Shown: piece by piece, positions 27,049-35,458 of the stretch | How the letters are laid out: the number at the start of each line of letters is the position of its first letter | How positions within the stretch are numbered: the first letter of the stretch is position 1 | Assembly (NCBI GenBank): GCA_013360585.1 | Contig: JABWBH010000026.1 | Coordinates: 1 to 56,356, forward strand | Direction of reading: 5' to 3' | Source of the DNA: Phycisphaerae bacterium | GTDB taxonomy: Bacteria > Planctomycetota > Phycisphaerae > UBA1845 | DNA: 56,356 nucleotides | The notes under the pieces: model-generated | Database searches by the model: none | Told to the model about the DNA's origin: nothing | Seen by the model: only the letters and a program-made list of their open reading frames with translations | Program-made: the position numbers and the translations under genes

Positions 27049-27939
27049 TCAAAAGGCGCTGTGAATCACGATCATCAGGAAGGCGACCGCCGCCGGAACT
27101 CCGACGAAGCACAGGAACGCGGCGAGGACTCCGAAGCAATACAGGCGGAGGATAATCGGCCACGATCGCCGCGCGCCGCCGAGCATCCCGCGGATGACCC
27201 GCTGCACGTCAAAGACGGTGACGGCGGCAAGGATCAGGAGCACGCCGACAGCCGCCAAGTAGAACGCGAGATCTACGTCACGATTGTAAAGGCGAGAAGA
27301 GGCGATGCCCACGATCGCCAGCGTGCCGGCGATGCCGGTCAGACTCAGGGGCGCGGCGCAGTAGAGCGTCAGGGCGGCGGCGCGCCTCTGTCGGTCTAGC
27401 GCGATGTCCGGGTGACGGATGACGTAGTAAGGCACGGCCGTGACGGTCAGGAACGCCGCCAGGATCGCCGCATGCGCTGCGACGGCGAAGGTGTATCCGC
27501 CGAATCCGACAAAGGCGTCGAACGCATCGGGACGAAGAAAGCGCAGCACCAGGGTGAACAAAAGAAAGGGGGCGAACGCCAGGGTGATCGTTATGCGGCG
27601 GAAGCGGCGGGCCTCAACTTCATCCACCGGTCTGCTCATCTCGAGGCAGAAGTGCTTCGTGCGGAAGACGACCATCCAGACCGTCATCAGGTAGGCGCGG
27701 ACGGGTCCGACCTTGTCGCGGTTCATCCAGGGGAGGTGCGACTCGGCGGACTTGATGAACGCGATGTCGAGACCGCACTCGGGGCAGCGGTTGCTCGTGA
27801 GGGTGCGAAGGTTGTACGCACATGCGGGGCAGTATACGTCTTCGGCGATCTGGTCGGCGCGAGCGTGATCAGGCGGTGCGGGAGCGGACCTCACCTTCTC
27901 GTCCGTGGCGGTGTTTGCTTCCGGCAGTTCAACAGTCAC
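27049..27939 (-). CDS. Zinc-ribbon membrane protein
   Basis: This 296-residue protein has a CPAC...CPEC zinc ribbon at about residues 37-55 (VYCPACAYNLRTLTSNRCPECGLDI), then about five hydrophobic helices resembling a Yip1-like membrane domain. The pattern is frequent in planctomycetes. Function is unknown. The GTG start at 27939 overlaps the stop of a tiny upstream frame. Confidence 0.65.
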   Translation of the reverse strand: MTVELPEANTATDEKVRSAPAPPDHARADQIAEDVYCPACAYNLRTLTSNRCPECGLDIAFIKSAESHLPWMNRDKVGPVRAYLMTVWMVVFRTKHFCLEMSRPVDEVEARRFRRITITLAFAPFLLFTLVLRFLRPDAFDAFVGFGGYTFAVAAHAAILAAFLTVTAVPYYVIRHPDIALDRQRRAAALTLYCAAPLSLTGIAGTLAIVGIASSRLYNRDVDLAFYLAAVGVLLILAAVTVFDVQRVIRGMLGGARRSWPIILRLYCFGVLAAFLCFVGVPAAVAFLMIVIHSAF

Positions 27940-28197
27940 TCGAAGTCCCCGGGAGATTCAAAAATGTGAGCAATCTGTTCCGCCGTCAAGGACGAACACA
28001 GCAGGCCGATGTTTACGTCGCACCTGACAGAATCTTCACAGCACGGGAATGCAAAGCGGGAGGGACGACGCCTTGGCGCTCCAACCGGAAGGGCGTAGCG
28101 TCCGGAATCGTCCAGGGGCGCGCGACGGTCGCGCGGCGGCGCAGGAAATCCGGCGGACGAACGACCGGCTTTACGATCAGGCATTCGGGGCGCAACG
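27940..28197. other. Divergent intergenic region, no firm gene
   Basis: A minus-strand frame of 82 codons (27936-28184) ends with a GTGA overlap on the zinc-ribbon gene, which could mean coupling. Its sequence has no recognisable domain and a Pro/Arg-rich start typical of chance frames in this GC range, so I do not call it. Confidence 0.4.
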
Positions 28198-29397
28198 ATG
28201 GGATTTGCATCCGGACCGATCTCGTTTCGACGTTTTCTGATGGCCGGGCGTCACCCGGAGTCGTTTGACGGCGCGCTGCTTTCGGCGCTCGCCGAACACG
28301 CCTTCGGACGTCATGCGACGGCGACCGGCGACGGGCTGGAACTGGGCTGGATCCGTCCGACGCACTTGTTCGACACGGATTTCTCGTCGGAATCGGGCGT
28401 GACGGTCGGCCGGTTCACGTATGTCGCGCTGCGCGTGGACCGGACGGGGGCGCCGCCGGCGATCGTGCGCAGCTACCGCATGATGGAGGAAGCGGCGCGG
28501 CTGGCGGATTCCGGTCGGGAGTTCCTCACCCGGTCCCAGAAGAAGGAAGCGAAGGAGGCGGCGCTGGCCCGGGCGGAGCAGGAAGCGAAGGAGGGCGTGT
28601 TCCGACGGGTTTCGGCGACGCCACTGCTGATCGACTGGGCGGACGGCGCGGCGTACTTCGGAAGCACCTCTGCATCCGCGGCAGACCGCCTGACGGCGCT
28701 TTGCGCGGATACGTTCGACATCAGTCTGATTCCCGCACATTCGGAAGAAGTCGCGTTCCGCATTGCGCAGCGGCTGGGTCTGATGAGCGCGTTCGAGGAG
28801 AGCGCACCGGAATATGTCGCGCCCCCTCCGCAGGGCGCCGCCGGTTTTGACGCGGGCGCCTTGGACGCACACGACCGGACGTACCTCGGTCGGGAGTTTC
28901 TGACCTACCTCTGGAATCTGCGCGATGACGCGGAGGGTTTGTGTCCGATCGGCGGCGGCAAGGAGGTTGAATTCGTTCTGCACAAATCGCTGAGCCTCGA
29001 GTGCGAGCGCGGCGTGACCGGTCGGTTGTCGATCCGCGCCGATGCGCCCACGACGTCGGTGGAGGCGCGTGCAGCGCTCGCCTCCGGAAAGCAGCCGACG
29101 AAGCTGAGTCTTCTGGCGGTCATCGGCGGCGAGGAGGCGTCGTTCACGCTCGACGGGCGGCAATTCACTGTCAGCGGTCTGGCGCTTCCGCGATCCGATG
29201 AGAAGGACGCGGCAGCCGCCCTGGAGGAACGCTTCATGACCCTCCGGCTCGTCGCGGATACGCTGGACGCGATGTATGCCGAGTTTCTGCGTCTGCGTCT
29301 CGGAAGCGCGTGGAGCCGGACCTGGAGCGGTGTCCGGGCGTGGGCGATGCGCGAGGTCGCGTCGGATGTGCGCGGACCGCAACGGGCGTCTGCGTAA
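28198..29397 (+). CDS. RdgC-like recombination-associated protein
   Basis: This 399-residue protein matches the RdgC layout. The N-terminus MGFASGPISFRRFLM is followed by LELGWIRPTHLFDTDFS (like the RdgC GWxxP segment), then RMMEEAARLADSGREFLTRSQKKEAKEAALARAEQEAKEGVFRRVSATPLLIDWADGAAYFGSTS, which parallels the conserved basic helix and WxD region. RdgC forms a DNA-encircling ring and restrains RecA. The C-terminal 150 residues exceed the E. coli length (about 300). The assignment is by pattern only. Confidence 0.6.
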   Translation: MGFASGPISFRRFLMAGRHPESFDGALLSALAEHAFGRHATATGDGLELGWIRPTHLFDTDFSSESGVTVGRFTYVALRVDRTGAPPAIVRSYRMMEEAARLADSGREFLTRSQKKEAKEAALARAEQEAKEGVFRRVSATPLLIDWADGAAYFGSTSASAADRLTALCADTFDISLIPAHSEEVAFRIAQRLGLMSAFEESAPEYVAPPPQGAAGFDAGALDAHDRTYLGREFLTYLWNLRDDAEGLCPIGGGKEVEFVLHKSLSLECERGVTGRLSIRADAPTTSVEARAALASGKQPTKLSLLAVIGGEEASFTLDGRQFTVSGLALPRSDEKDAAAALEERFMTLRLVADTLDAMYAEFLRLRLGSAWSRTWSGVRAWAMREVASDVRGPQRASA

Positions 29398-29413
29398 CCG
29401 GCTTCGGCGGCGC

Positions 29414-30412
29414 TCAACCCTCGGCGGCCTCGCGGTAGCCCCTCGGGTGCGCCTGGTGCCATCGCCACGCCGTCTGCAGGACGGTGCGGATGTCGCGGAA
29501 CTTCGCCTGCCAGCCGAGCTCTCGTTTCGCCTTCGAGGGGTCGGCAAAAAGCTGGGGCGGGTCGCCCTCGCGGCGCGGGGACACGACGGCCGGAATCGGG
29601 TGTCCGGTGACCTGGCGCGCGGCGTCGATCACCTCGCGCACGCTGCACCCGACGCCGGTTCCGACGTTGTAGGCGCGAAAAAGCCCGGGGGGCTGCGACT
29701 CGATCGCGATGCGGTGGATCGCCGCGAGATCCTCAACGTGGATGTAGTCGCGGATGCAGGTTCCGTCGGGCGTGGGATAGTCGTCACCGAAGATGCCGAT
29801 GTGCGGGCGCTGCCCGAGGGCGACCTGAAGGACGAGGGGGATCAGGTGCGACTCCGGATGATGATCCTCGCCGATCGCGCCGTCGGACGCCGCTCCGGCG
29901 GCATTGAAGTAGCGCAATGCGCACGCTCCCAGCCCCCACGCCGCGGCGCTGTCGCGCAGCGCCCACTCGATGGCGAGCTTTGTCCGGCCGTAAGGATTGA
30001 TCGGAACCTGGGGCATATCCTCGACGATCGGCACGCCCGGAGGCACGCCGTAAGTGGCGCAGGTGGAGCTGAACACGAGGCGCCGAACGCCGTGGTCGCG
30101 CATCGCCTCGAGGAGGACGACGGACCCCGCGACATTGTTGCGAAAATACTTCAGCGGCTCGCGGACGGACTCGCCGACGTCGAGAAACGCGGCGAAGTGC
30201 AGCACGCCGTCAAAACCTTCAACCGGAAAGAGGGAGTCCAGCAGCGCGCGGTCCGCGATGTCCCCGTCCACCCAGCGCGCGTTCGAGTCGATCGCCGCAC
30301 GATGCCCCGCCGAGAAGTCGTCCAGCACGACGACCTCGTGCCCCGCCCGCACCAGTTCGCGCACGCAGTGACTGCCGACGTAACCGGCGCCGCCCGTGAC
30401 CAGCAGACGCAT
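29414..30412 (-). CDS. galE: UDP-glucose 4-epimerase
   Basis: This 332-residue short-chain dehydrogenase interconverts UDP-glucose and UDP-galactose with bound NAD. Seen: TGGAGYVGSH nucleotide-binding motif, VVLDDFSAGHR, HFAAF, SSTCATYGVP and the catalytic YGRTK (YxxxK), then NVGTG. Complete family length. It directly abuts the small upstream gene and so is probably co-transcribed. It may supply the glycan genes elsewhere in the window. Confidence 0.93.
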   Translation of the reverse strand: MRLLVTGGAGYVGSHCVRELVRAGHEVVVLDDFSAGHRAAIDSNARWVDGDIADRALLDSLFPVEGFDGVLHFAAFLDVGESVREPLKYFRNNVAGSVVLLEAMRDHGVRRLVFSSTCATYGVPPGVPIVEDMPQVPINPYGRTKLAIEWALRDSAAAWGLGACALRYFNAAGAASDGAIGEDHHPESHLIPLVLQVALGQRPHIGIFGDDYPTPDGTCIRDYIHVEDLAAIHRIAIESQPPGLFRAYNVGTGVGCSVREVIDAARQVTGHPIPAVVSPRREGDPPQLFADPSKAKRELGWQAKFRDIRTVLQTAWRWHQAHPRGYREAAEG

Positions 30413-30745
30413 TCAATCCTCCTCCAGGAACGCCCGCCCCTCCGGCAGATCGTCCGCCCCGGTTGAATCCTCCAGCACGACGTCCGCCAGCCGCGACACG
30501 CTCATGATCACTCGGCGCAGCACGACGACTTTCCGGCGGTTGACGGTCACGCCCTGCTCCAGCGCCTCCGCGAGATACGCCTCCTTCGACGCGTGCCCCT
30601 CGCGGCAGTCATGCACGTCCGCTTCGGTCAGCACCAGTGCGCTGTCGGTCACTTCGGCGAGCCGCCCGAGGTAGAGGATCGGACCGTCTGTGTCGACCGC
30701 GACCAACTCGGTGAGGAAGGCGTTCAGTGGATCGATCTGGTTCAT
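30413..30745 (-). CDS. Small conserved-looking protein of unknown function
   Basis: This 110-residue protein (MNQIDPLNAFLTELVAVDTDGPILYLGRLAEVTDSALVLTEADVHDCREG ... NRRKVVVLRRVIMSVSRLADVVLED) has the strand pattern of an Sm-like or small beta-barrel fold. No name can be given. The end abuts galE with no gap. ATG 30745 is chosen; upstream codons read as low-quality extension. A -10-like TATACT on the minus strand lies at 30794-30789. Confidence 0.55.
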   Translation of the reverse strand: MNQIDPLNAFLTELVAVDTDGPILYLGRLAEVTDSALVLTEADVHDCREGHASKEAYLAEALEQGVTVNRRKVVVLRRVIMSVSRLADVVLEDSTGADDLPEGRAFLEED

Positions 30746-30840
30746 GCGTTTCCCGTCGTCGCCCTTGCCCCCTCGGGGGGCCGCCTGCAGTATAAGAACC
30801 CGCTCACCGCCTCCTCGCAAGCGCGGTCCGGCGGAGGAGG

Positions 30841-31584
30841 TCATGACGCCGTCTTGCGCTGGCTTGCTCGTTTGACGCGCTGGGCGGCGGCGAGCATTTC
30901 GACGCGCCGGGCGTCGTCGATCCGCACATCCTCGACGATCAGGCCGTCGCGCATCGCGATCAGCCGATCCGCCTGTGCCGCGACGTCCATCTCGTGCGTG
31001 ACGATGACGATTGTTTTCCCGGATTCGTGCAGATCCTGAAAAATCCGCATGATCTGCTCCCCGGTGCGCGAGTCGAGATTGCCGGTCGGCTCGTCGGCGA
31101 GGATCAGGTCCGGCTCGTTGACGATCGCGCGGGCGATCGCGACGCGCTGCCGCTCGCCGCCGGAAAGCTCGCCGGGCATATGCTTCCAGCGCCGCTCCAG
31201 CCCGACCTGCCGCAGCGCCTCCATCCCCTTCCGCCGGTCCACCGACGCCCGAGCGTACACCAGCGGCATCAGGACGTTCTCCAGCGCGCTGGTGCGGTTG
31301 ACCAGATTGAACGACTGAAAGACGAACCCGATGTGCCGGTTGCGCACGCCCGCGAGCTGCCGCGACGACATCGCGCTGAGCAGCGCCCCGCGGAACTCGA
31401 GCGTGCCGGACGTGGGCCGATCGAGGCAGCCGAGAATGTGCATCAGCGTGCTCTTGCCGCTACCCGAAGCGCCGGTGATGCTTACGAACTCGCCCGCCTC
31501 AATCCGCAGATCCACGCCCGCCAGCGCATGCACGACGTCCTCGCCCATCGCGTATTCTTTGCGGAGTTGGCAGGCGTTGATCAT
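30841..31584 (-). CDS. MacB/LolD-type ABC transporter ATP-binding protein
   Basis: This 247-residue ATPase has Walker [11 protein letters not shown]-loop [20 protein letters not shown], signature [14 protein letters not shown], Walker [17 protein letters not shown] and VTHEMD. The sequence class ([13 protein letters not shown]) is that of MacB/LolD/FtsE-type mechanotransmission ATPases, but the FtsX-like permease domain is absent. The adaptor gene lies directly upstream. The next gene downstream is not a permease, so that partner must be elsewhere. Confidence 0.9.
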   Translation of the reverse strand: MINACQLRKEYAMGEDVVHALAGVDLRIEAGEFVSITGASGSGKSTLMHILGCLDRPTSGTLEFRGALLSAMSSRQLAGVRNRHIGFVFQSFNLVNRTSALENVLMPLVYARASVDRRKGMEALRQVGLERRWKHMPGELSGGERQRVAIARAIVNEPDLILADEPTGNLDSRTGEQIMRIFQDLHESGKTIVIVTHEMDVAAQADRLIAMRDGLIVEDVRIDDARRVEMLAAAQRVKRASQRKTAS

Positions 31585-31605
31585 GATCGCGATGCCGGCG
31601 GAGCC

Positions 31606-32952
31606 TCACTTCCGGTCGCGGTTCGAAGGTCCGACCGGCAGCTTCGTATACACGACCGCGCCTTCCTCCAGGCCTTCCATCACTTCCGAATACATGCCGT
31701 TGCTCAAGCCCAGTTTGCAGGCGACGAACTTCGTGGCATGCTCCTCTCCCGCGTCGCGGTCCGGAACGTACACGCCCAGGTCGCCGCGAGGCCCCTCGAC
31801 GATCGCCTCTTCCGGGCACAACAGCACGTTGCTGACCCGGTCCGCCGTGAAGGTCACATCCGCCCGCATTCCCTTGAAGAGCTTGCCGCGGTTCTCGCTG
31901 ATGATGACCACGTCCACCGGGTAATACACGGCCTCCTGAACCTTCTTCGGTTCAGGAAGGATCCGCTCGATGATGCCGGTGAACGTCTCGTCGCGGAACG
32001 TGTCGACGCGGATGACGGGCAGTCCCTCCTGACCCTGCGCGGCTGCCGTCCAGTCCGTCGGCAGGGCCGTCCGATCCGCACTGCCCGGTTTCGCCCACGC
32101 CGGGGCGATATCGTACACTCGTCCGATCTCCGCCTCGTCCACCTCCGCCCGGACGATCAGCTTGCTGGTGTCGATGACCGTCGCCAGCAGCGTTCCGCCG
32201 GTCAACGTCGTCTTGCCGCCCTGGATGACCTCGCCGACCTGCGTGCGCATCTCGCCGATCATCCCGTCGATCGGCGAGCGAATCTCCGTCTTCTCGAGAC
32301 GCTCCAGTGCGTCGCCGAGCGTCTGCTGCGCGCTTTTCAGCGTCGCCTCGGCGATCGAGACGTCCTTCGCCGCAATCCCGATCTGAATCAGGACGCCGTC
32401 GCGCCCGGCAGCCGCGTCACGTACCCGCGACGCCAGCACATTCACGTTCGTTTCCGCCGCGATCAATTCGTCGTCCGTGGCGTCAGCAAGCTCCCGGGTC
32501 TTCGTAAAGCGGAACTCCGCGTGATAATGCTGAGCGTCGAGCTGCGCGACCAGCTCGTTCGCCCGCCTCAATTCGACGCGTTCCAGGTTGTTTAACGTCA
32601 GCTTTGCTCGCTCCAACCGGGCCTCAGCCGCCGAGACCTCCTGCTGCGCCCGGTCGTGGTTGCGTTTCTCCTCCTCCCGGTCGAGGCGGATGATCGCGTC
32701 TCCCGCGCGAACGACATCACCGGGCTGCTTGAGAATCTCAAGGACTTCCCCGCTCGCTTCGGCCTTGATCTCGATGCGCCGCGCGGGCAGCACTTCGCCG
32801 ACGGCCTCGATCGGCACGGTCAAGTCCCCGCGCGTGACCTTCGCGGTCTTGCCCTCCGTGAACGTGAACGACAGGCGGAAGCTGCGAAGCTGAAGATACC
32901 CCAGCACCCCCACCGCCAGCACCAGAAACGTTATCAGCAGCTTTTTGATCAT
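31606..32952 (-). CDS. MacA-like periplasmic adaptor (membrane fusion) protein
   Basis: This 448-residue protein has an N-terminal signal-anchor (KLLITFLVLAVGVLGYLQL), a lipoyl-like hairpin half (VPIEAVGEVLPARRIEIKAEASGEVLEILKQPGDVVRAGDAIIRLD), a long coiled-coil (about 100-220), the second half (EIRSPIDGMIGEMRTQVGEVIQGG) and the beta-barrel plus membrane-proximal domains. This is the RND/MacA adaptor architecture that links an ABC pump to an outer-membrane channel. It is 21 bases ahead of the ATPase gene. Cargo is unknown. Confidence 0.87.
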   Translation of the reverse strand: MIKKLLITFLVLAVGVLGYLQLRSFRLSFTFTEGKTAKVTRGDLTVPIEAVGEVLPARRIEIKAEASGEVLEILKQPGDVVRAGDAIIRLDREEEKRNHDRAQQEVSAAEARLERAKLTLNNLERVELRRANELVAQLDAQHYHAEFRFTKTRELADATDDELIAAETNVNVLASRVRDAAAGRDGVLIQIGIAAKDVSIAEATLKSAQQTLGDALERLEKTEIRSPIDGMIGEMRTQVGEVIQGGKTTLTGGTLLATVIDTSKLIVRAEVDEAEIGRVYDIAPAWAKPGSADRTALPTDWTAAAQGQEGLPVIRVDTFRDETFTGIIERILPEPKKVQEAVYYPVDVVIISENRGKLFKGMRADVTFTADRVSNVLLCPEEAIVEGPRGDLGVYVPDRDAGEEHATKFVACKLGLSNGMYSEVMEGLEEGAVVYTKLPVGPSNRDRK

Positions 32953-33070
32953 GTATTGTCACGGAGCGCAAACCCGCGCAGGAACCCGGAATCCAGATGC
33001 GGCGCGCTCCGCACCTCGAACACGCGCCGCTCCGCTGAGGCGCCTCCAAGTCGAACATCGGTCGGATCGG

Positions 33071-34183
33071 TTAAGCCGCCACCGACGATTTCTCACAGGT
33101 CATCCCGAATGCGTCCGCCACCGGCTGGTTCGTCAGGCGGCCCTCCTCCATGTTGACCCCGAGCGCAAGCCCCGGGTCGCTTTTGCACGCGGCGCGATAC
33201 CCCAGGTCCGCCAGTTTCAATACATAAGGCAGCGTCGCGTTCGTCAACGCGAACGTCGAGGTCCGCCCGACGGCGCCCGGCATGTTCGCTACGCCGTAAT
33301 GCACAACGCCGTCCACCTCGTAAACCGGGTCATCATGCGTCGTCGGGTGGATCGTCTCACAGCACCCGCCCTGGTCCACCCCCACGTCCACGATCACCGC
33401 CGCCGGCGGCATCTCCTTCAGGTCCGCCCGTGTCACCAGGACCGGACAGCGCGCTCCCGGAATTAGCACCGCGCCGACCACGAGGTCCGCCCGCTGCAGG
33501 TGACGCCGGATCGCGTGACGGTCGCTGTAAACCGTGTGTACGTTGGCGGGCATGACGTCGTCGAGGTAGCGCAGACGGTCGAGGTTCACGTCCATGATGG
33601 TCACGTTCGCGCCCAGCCCGGCCGCCACCTTCGCCGCGTTCGTCCCCACCACGCCGCCGCCGATCACCAGCACTTCCGCCGGCGCCACCCCGGGTACGCC
33701 CCCCAGCAGGATGCCGCGCCCTTTCATCGGGCGCTCGAGGAACTTCGCGCCCTCCTGAATGCTCATCTTCCCCGCCACCTCGCTCATCGGCGTCAGCAGC
33801 GGAAGACGCCCCTGCCGGTCTGTCACCGTCTCGTACGCGATCGCCACCGTCCCCGTGCGGAGCACCCCTTCCGTCAGCTTCCGGTCCGCCGCGAAGTGGA
33901 AGTACGTGAACGCGACCTGACCGCGGCGCATCATCGACCACTCTTGCTCGAGAGGCTCTTTCACCTTCACGATCAGGTCTGCCTGCGCGAAGATGTCCTT
34001 CGGCGTGTCCAGGATTTTGGCGCCGACCTTCGCATACTCGTCATCGGTGATGCCGGAGCCCAGCCCCGCGTCGCGCTCGATGAGGACGGTGTGCCCGCGC
34101 CGCACCAGCTCATCCGCCCCCACCGGCGTCAGGCTCACCCTATATTCGTGCGTCTTTATCTCCCGCGGAACGCCGACGATCAT
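33071..34183 (-). CDS. ald: Alanine dehydrogenase
   Basis: This 370-residue enzyme catalyses reversible NAD-dependent deamination of L-alanine to pyruvate. The N-terminus MIVGVPREIKTHEYRVSLTP contains substrate-binding Arg, followed by IVKVKEPLEQEW, the Rossmann motif VIGGGVVGTNAAKVAAGLGA and the DQGG/NMPGAVGRTST segment. ATG 34183 has a GAGAGGGG Shine-Dalgarno; the frame extends upstream but the conserved N-terminus is at this ATG. It may work with the Nif3 neighbour only by proximity. Confidence 0.94.
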   Translation of the reverse strand: MIVGVPREIKTHEYRVSLTPVGADELVRRGHTVLIERDAGLGSGITDDEYAKVGAKILDTPKDIFAQADLIVKVKEPLEQEWSMMRRGQVAFTYFHFAADRKLTEGVLRTGTVAIAYETVTDRQGRLPLLTPMSEVAGKMSIQEGAKFLERPMKGRGILLGGVPGVAPAEVLVIGGGVVGTNAAKVAAGLGANVTIMDVNLDRLRYLDDVMPANVHTVYSDRHAIRRHLQRADLVVGAVLIPGARCPVLVTRADLKEMPPAAVIVDVGVDQGGCCETIHPTTHDDPVYEVDGVVHYGVANMPGAVGRTSTFALTNATLPYVLKLADLGYRAACKSDPGLALGVNMEEGRLTNQPVADAFGMTCEKSSVAA

Positions 34184-34308
34184 GAAGATACCCCTCTCGT
34201 GGCTCTGTTGAATGCACGCGCCCGGACTCCTTCCGCCCCGGACAAGGCGGACGAGTCTAGCCGAGGCGGAAAACCCCGGCAATCCGCGCGATCCGGTCGG
34301 CGCTGAGG

Positions 34309-35448
34309 TCACGCCGGGGTGAGCGGCGACGCATCCGCCCGGCTGATTTTCACGATCAGACCGGGCAGCGCCGCCGCAAGCCGCGTCGAAAGCGGGGCGA
34401 GCACCGGTCGTTCGCTCTCCCAGTGTCCGAGCAGGATCGCCGCCGCGCCTCGCCGCACGACCGTCAAGGCGTCATGATGACGCATCTCCCCGGTCACGAT
34501 CACGTCACCTTCGCCGTGAAGGTGCGGAAACGGCAGATCCCCGGCGGATCCCGCGACCACGATCGCCCGCCGGACCGGTCTCGTTCCGCGGCCGACCTGC
34601 TGGACGACGCGCGAGCCCGTCCGCTTTGCGAGCCTCCCCGCCAGCGCGGCGACAGTCGTTCCACGCGGGAGCGATCCGGCGCGGCCGATCCCCGCCGTCA
34701 CGGGACGTTCCAGCGGATAAAGGTCGAACGCCGGCTCCTCATAAGGATGCGACGCTCGCAACGCGCTCGTCACATGCAGCAGCTTCGATCGCGGCACGAC
34801 CACCTCCAGCCTTGTCTCCGCCACGCGCTCCAGCCGCATCCGCTCTCCGACTCGGGGACGCGTCTGCTCGGAACCGAAGAACGTCCCCTCACCCTCGATC
34901 CGAAAACTGCACCGCGCGTACTCCCCGATCCGTCCGGCGCCAGCGTCAAACAAAGCCTCCGCCACCTTCTCCAGCGCCTCGCGGGGAACGAACGTCACCA
35001 GCTTGAGCTCAGGCTCACCTGGCACCGGCGCGGATTCCAGCGGGTGAACGTCCGTCAAACCGCAAAGCTCGGCGAGCACGTCGTTCGTCCCGCCCGGCGC
35101 GGCGTCCAGCGCCGTGTGCGTCGCGTAGATGGAAACGCCGGCCCGAAGACAGGCCAGCACGGCGGCGTCCGTCCCGCCCGAGTCCGCAACGATCCGGCGC
35201 ACCGGTTTGAAGATCGGCGGATGATACGCGAGAACCAGGTCCGCCCGCATGCGCACGGCTTCAGTCGCCACCGCCGGCGTCAGGTCGATGCAAAGGACGA
35301 TCCGTCGCGCCGACGCCGCTGGATCGCCCGCCAGCAGGCCGACGTTGTCCCAGGGCTGTGCCGACGAAAGCGGCGCCATCCGGCCCATCACGTGGACGAT
35401 GTCCGATATCTTCCACGCGCCACGACCTCCGCCCGTCTTCGTCCTCAT
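34309..35448 (-). CDS. Nif3-like dinuclear metal-centre protein
   Basis: This 379-residue protein of the NIF3/DUF34 family has IVHVMGRMAPLSSAQPWDNVGLLAGDP at the start (family hallmark), LAYHPPIFKPVRRI (metal His), and near the C-terminus VTGEMRHHDAL with paired His. A central PII-like insert (ELKLVTFVPREALEKVAEALFDAGAG) is present as in long family members. Biochemical role is unknown. The start follows the TPR gene by 10 bases. Confidence 0.88.
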   Translation of the reverse strand: MRTKTGGGRGAWKISDIVHVMGRMAPLSSAQPWDNVGLLAGDPAASARRIVLCIDLTPAVATEAVRMRADLVLAYHPPIFKPVRRIVADSGGTDAAVLACLRAGVSIYATHTALDAAPGGTNDVLAELCGLTDVHPLESAPVPGEPELKLVTFVPREALEKVAEALFDAGAGRIGEYARCSFRIEGEGTFFGSEQTRPRVGERMRLERVAETRLEVVVPRSKLLHVTSALRASHPYEEPAFDLYPLERPVTAGIGRAGSLPRGTTVAALAGRLAKRTGSRVVQQVGRGTRPVRRAIVVAGSAGDLPFPHLHGEGDVIVTGEMRHHDALTVVRRGAAAILLGHWESERPVLAPLSTRLAAALPGLIVKISRADASPLTPA

Positions 35449-35458
35449 GCGCCGTCCC

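Noticed and set aside
27936-28184. 82-codon frame with a GTGA overlap onto the zinc-ribbon gene
   Set aside because: Overlap alone is not enough; no domain, Shine-Dalgarno or conserved pattern is visible.
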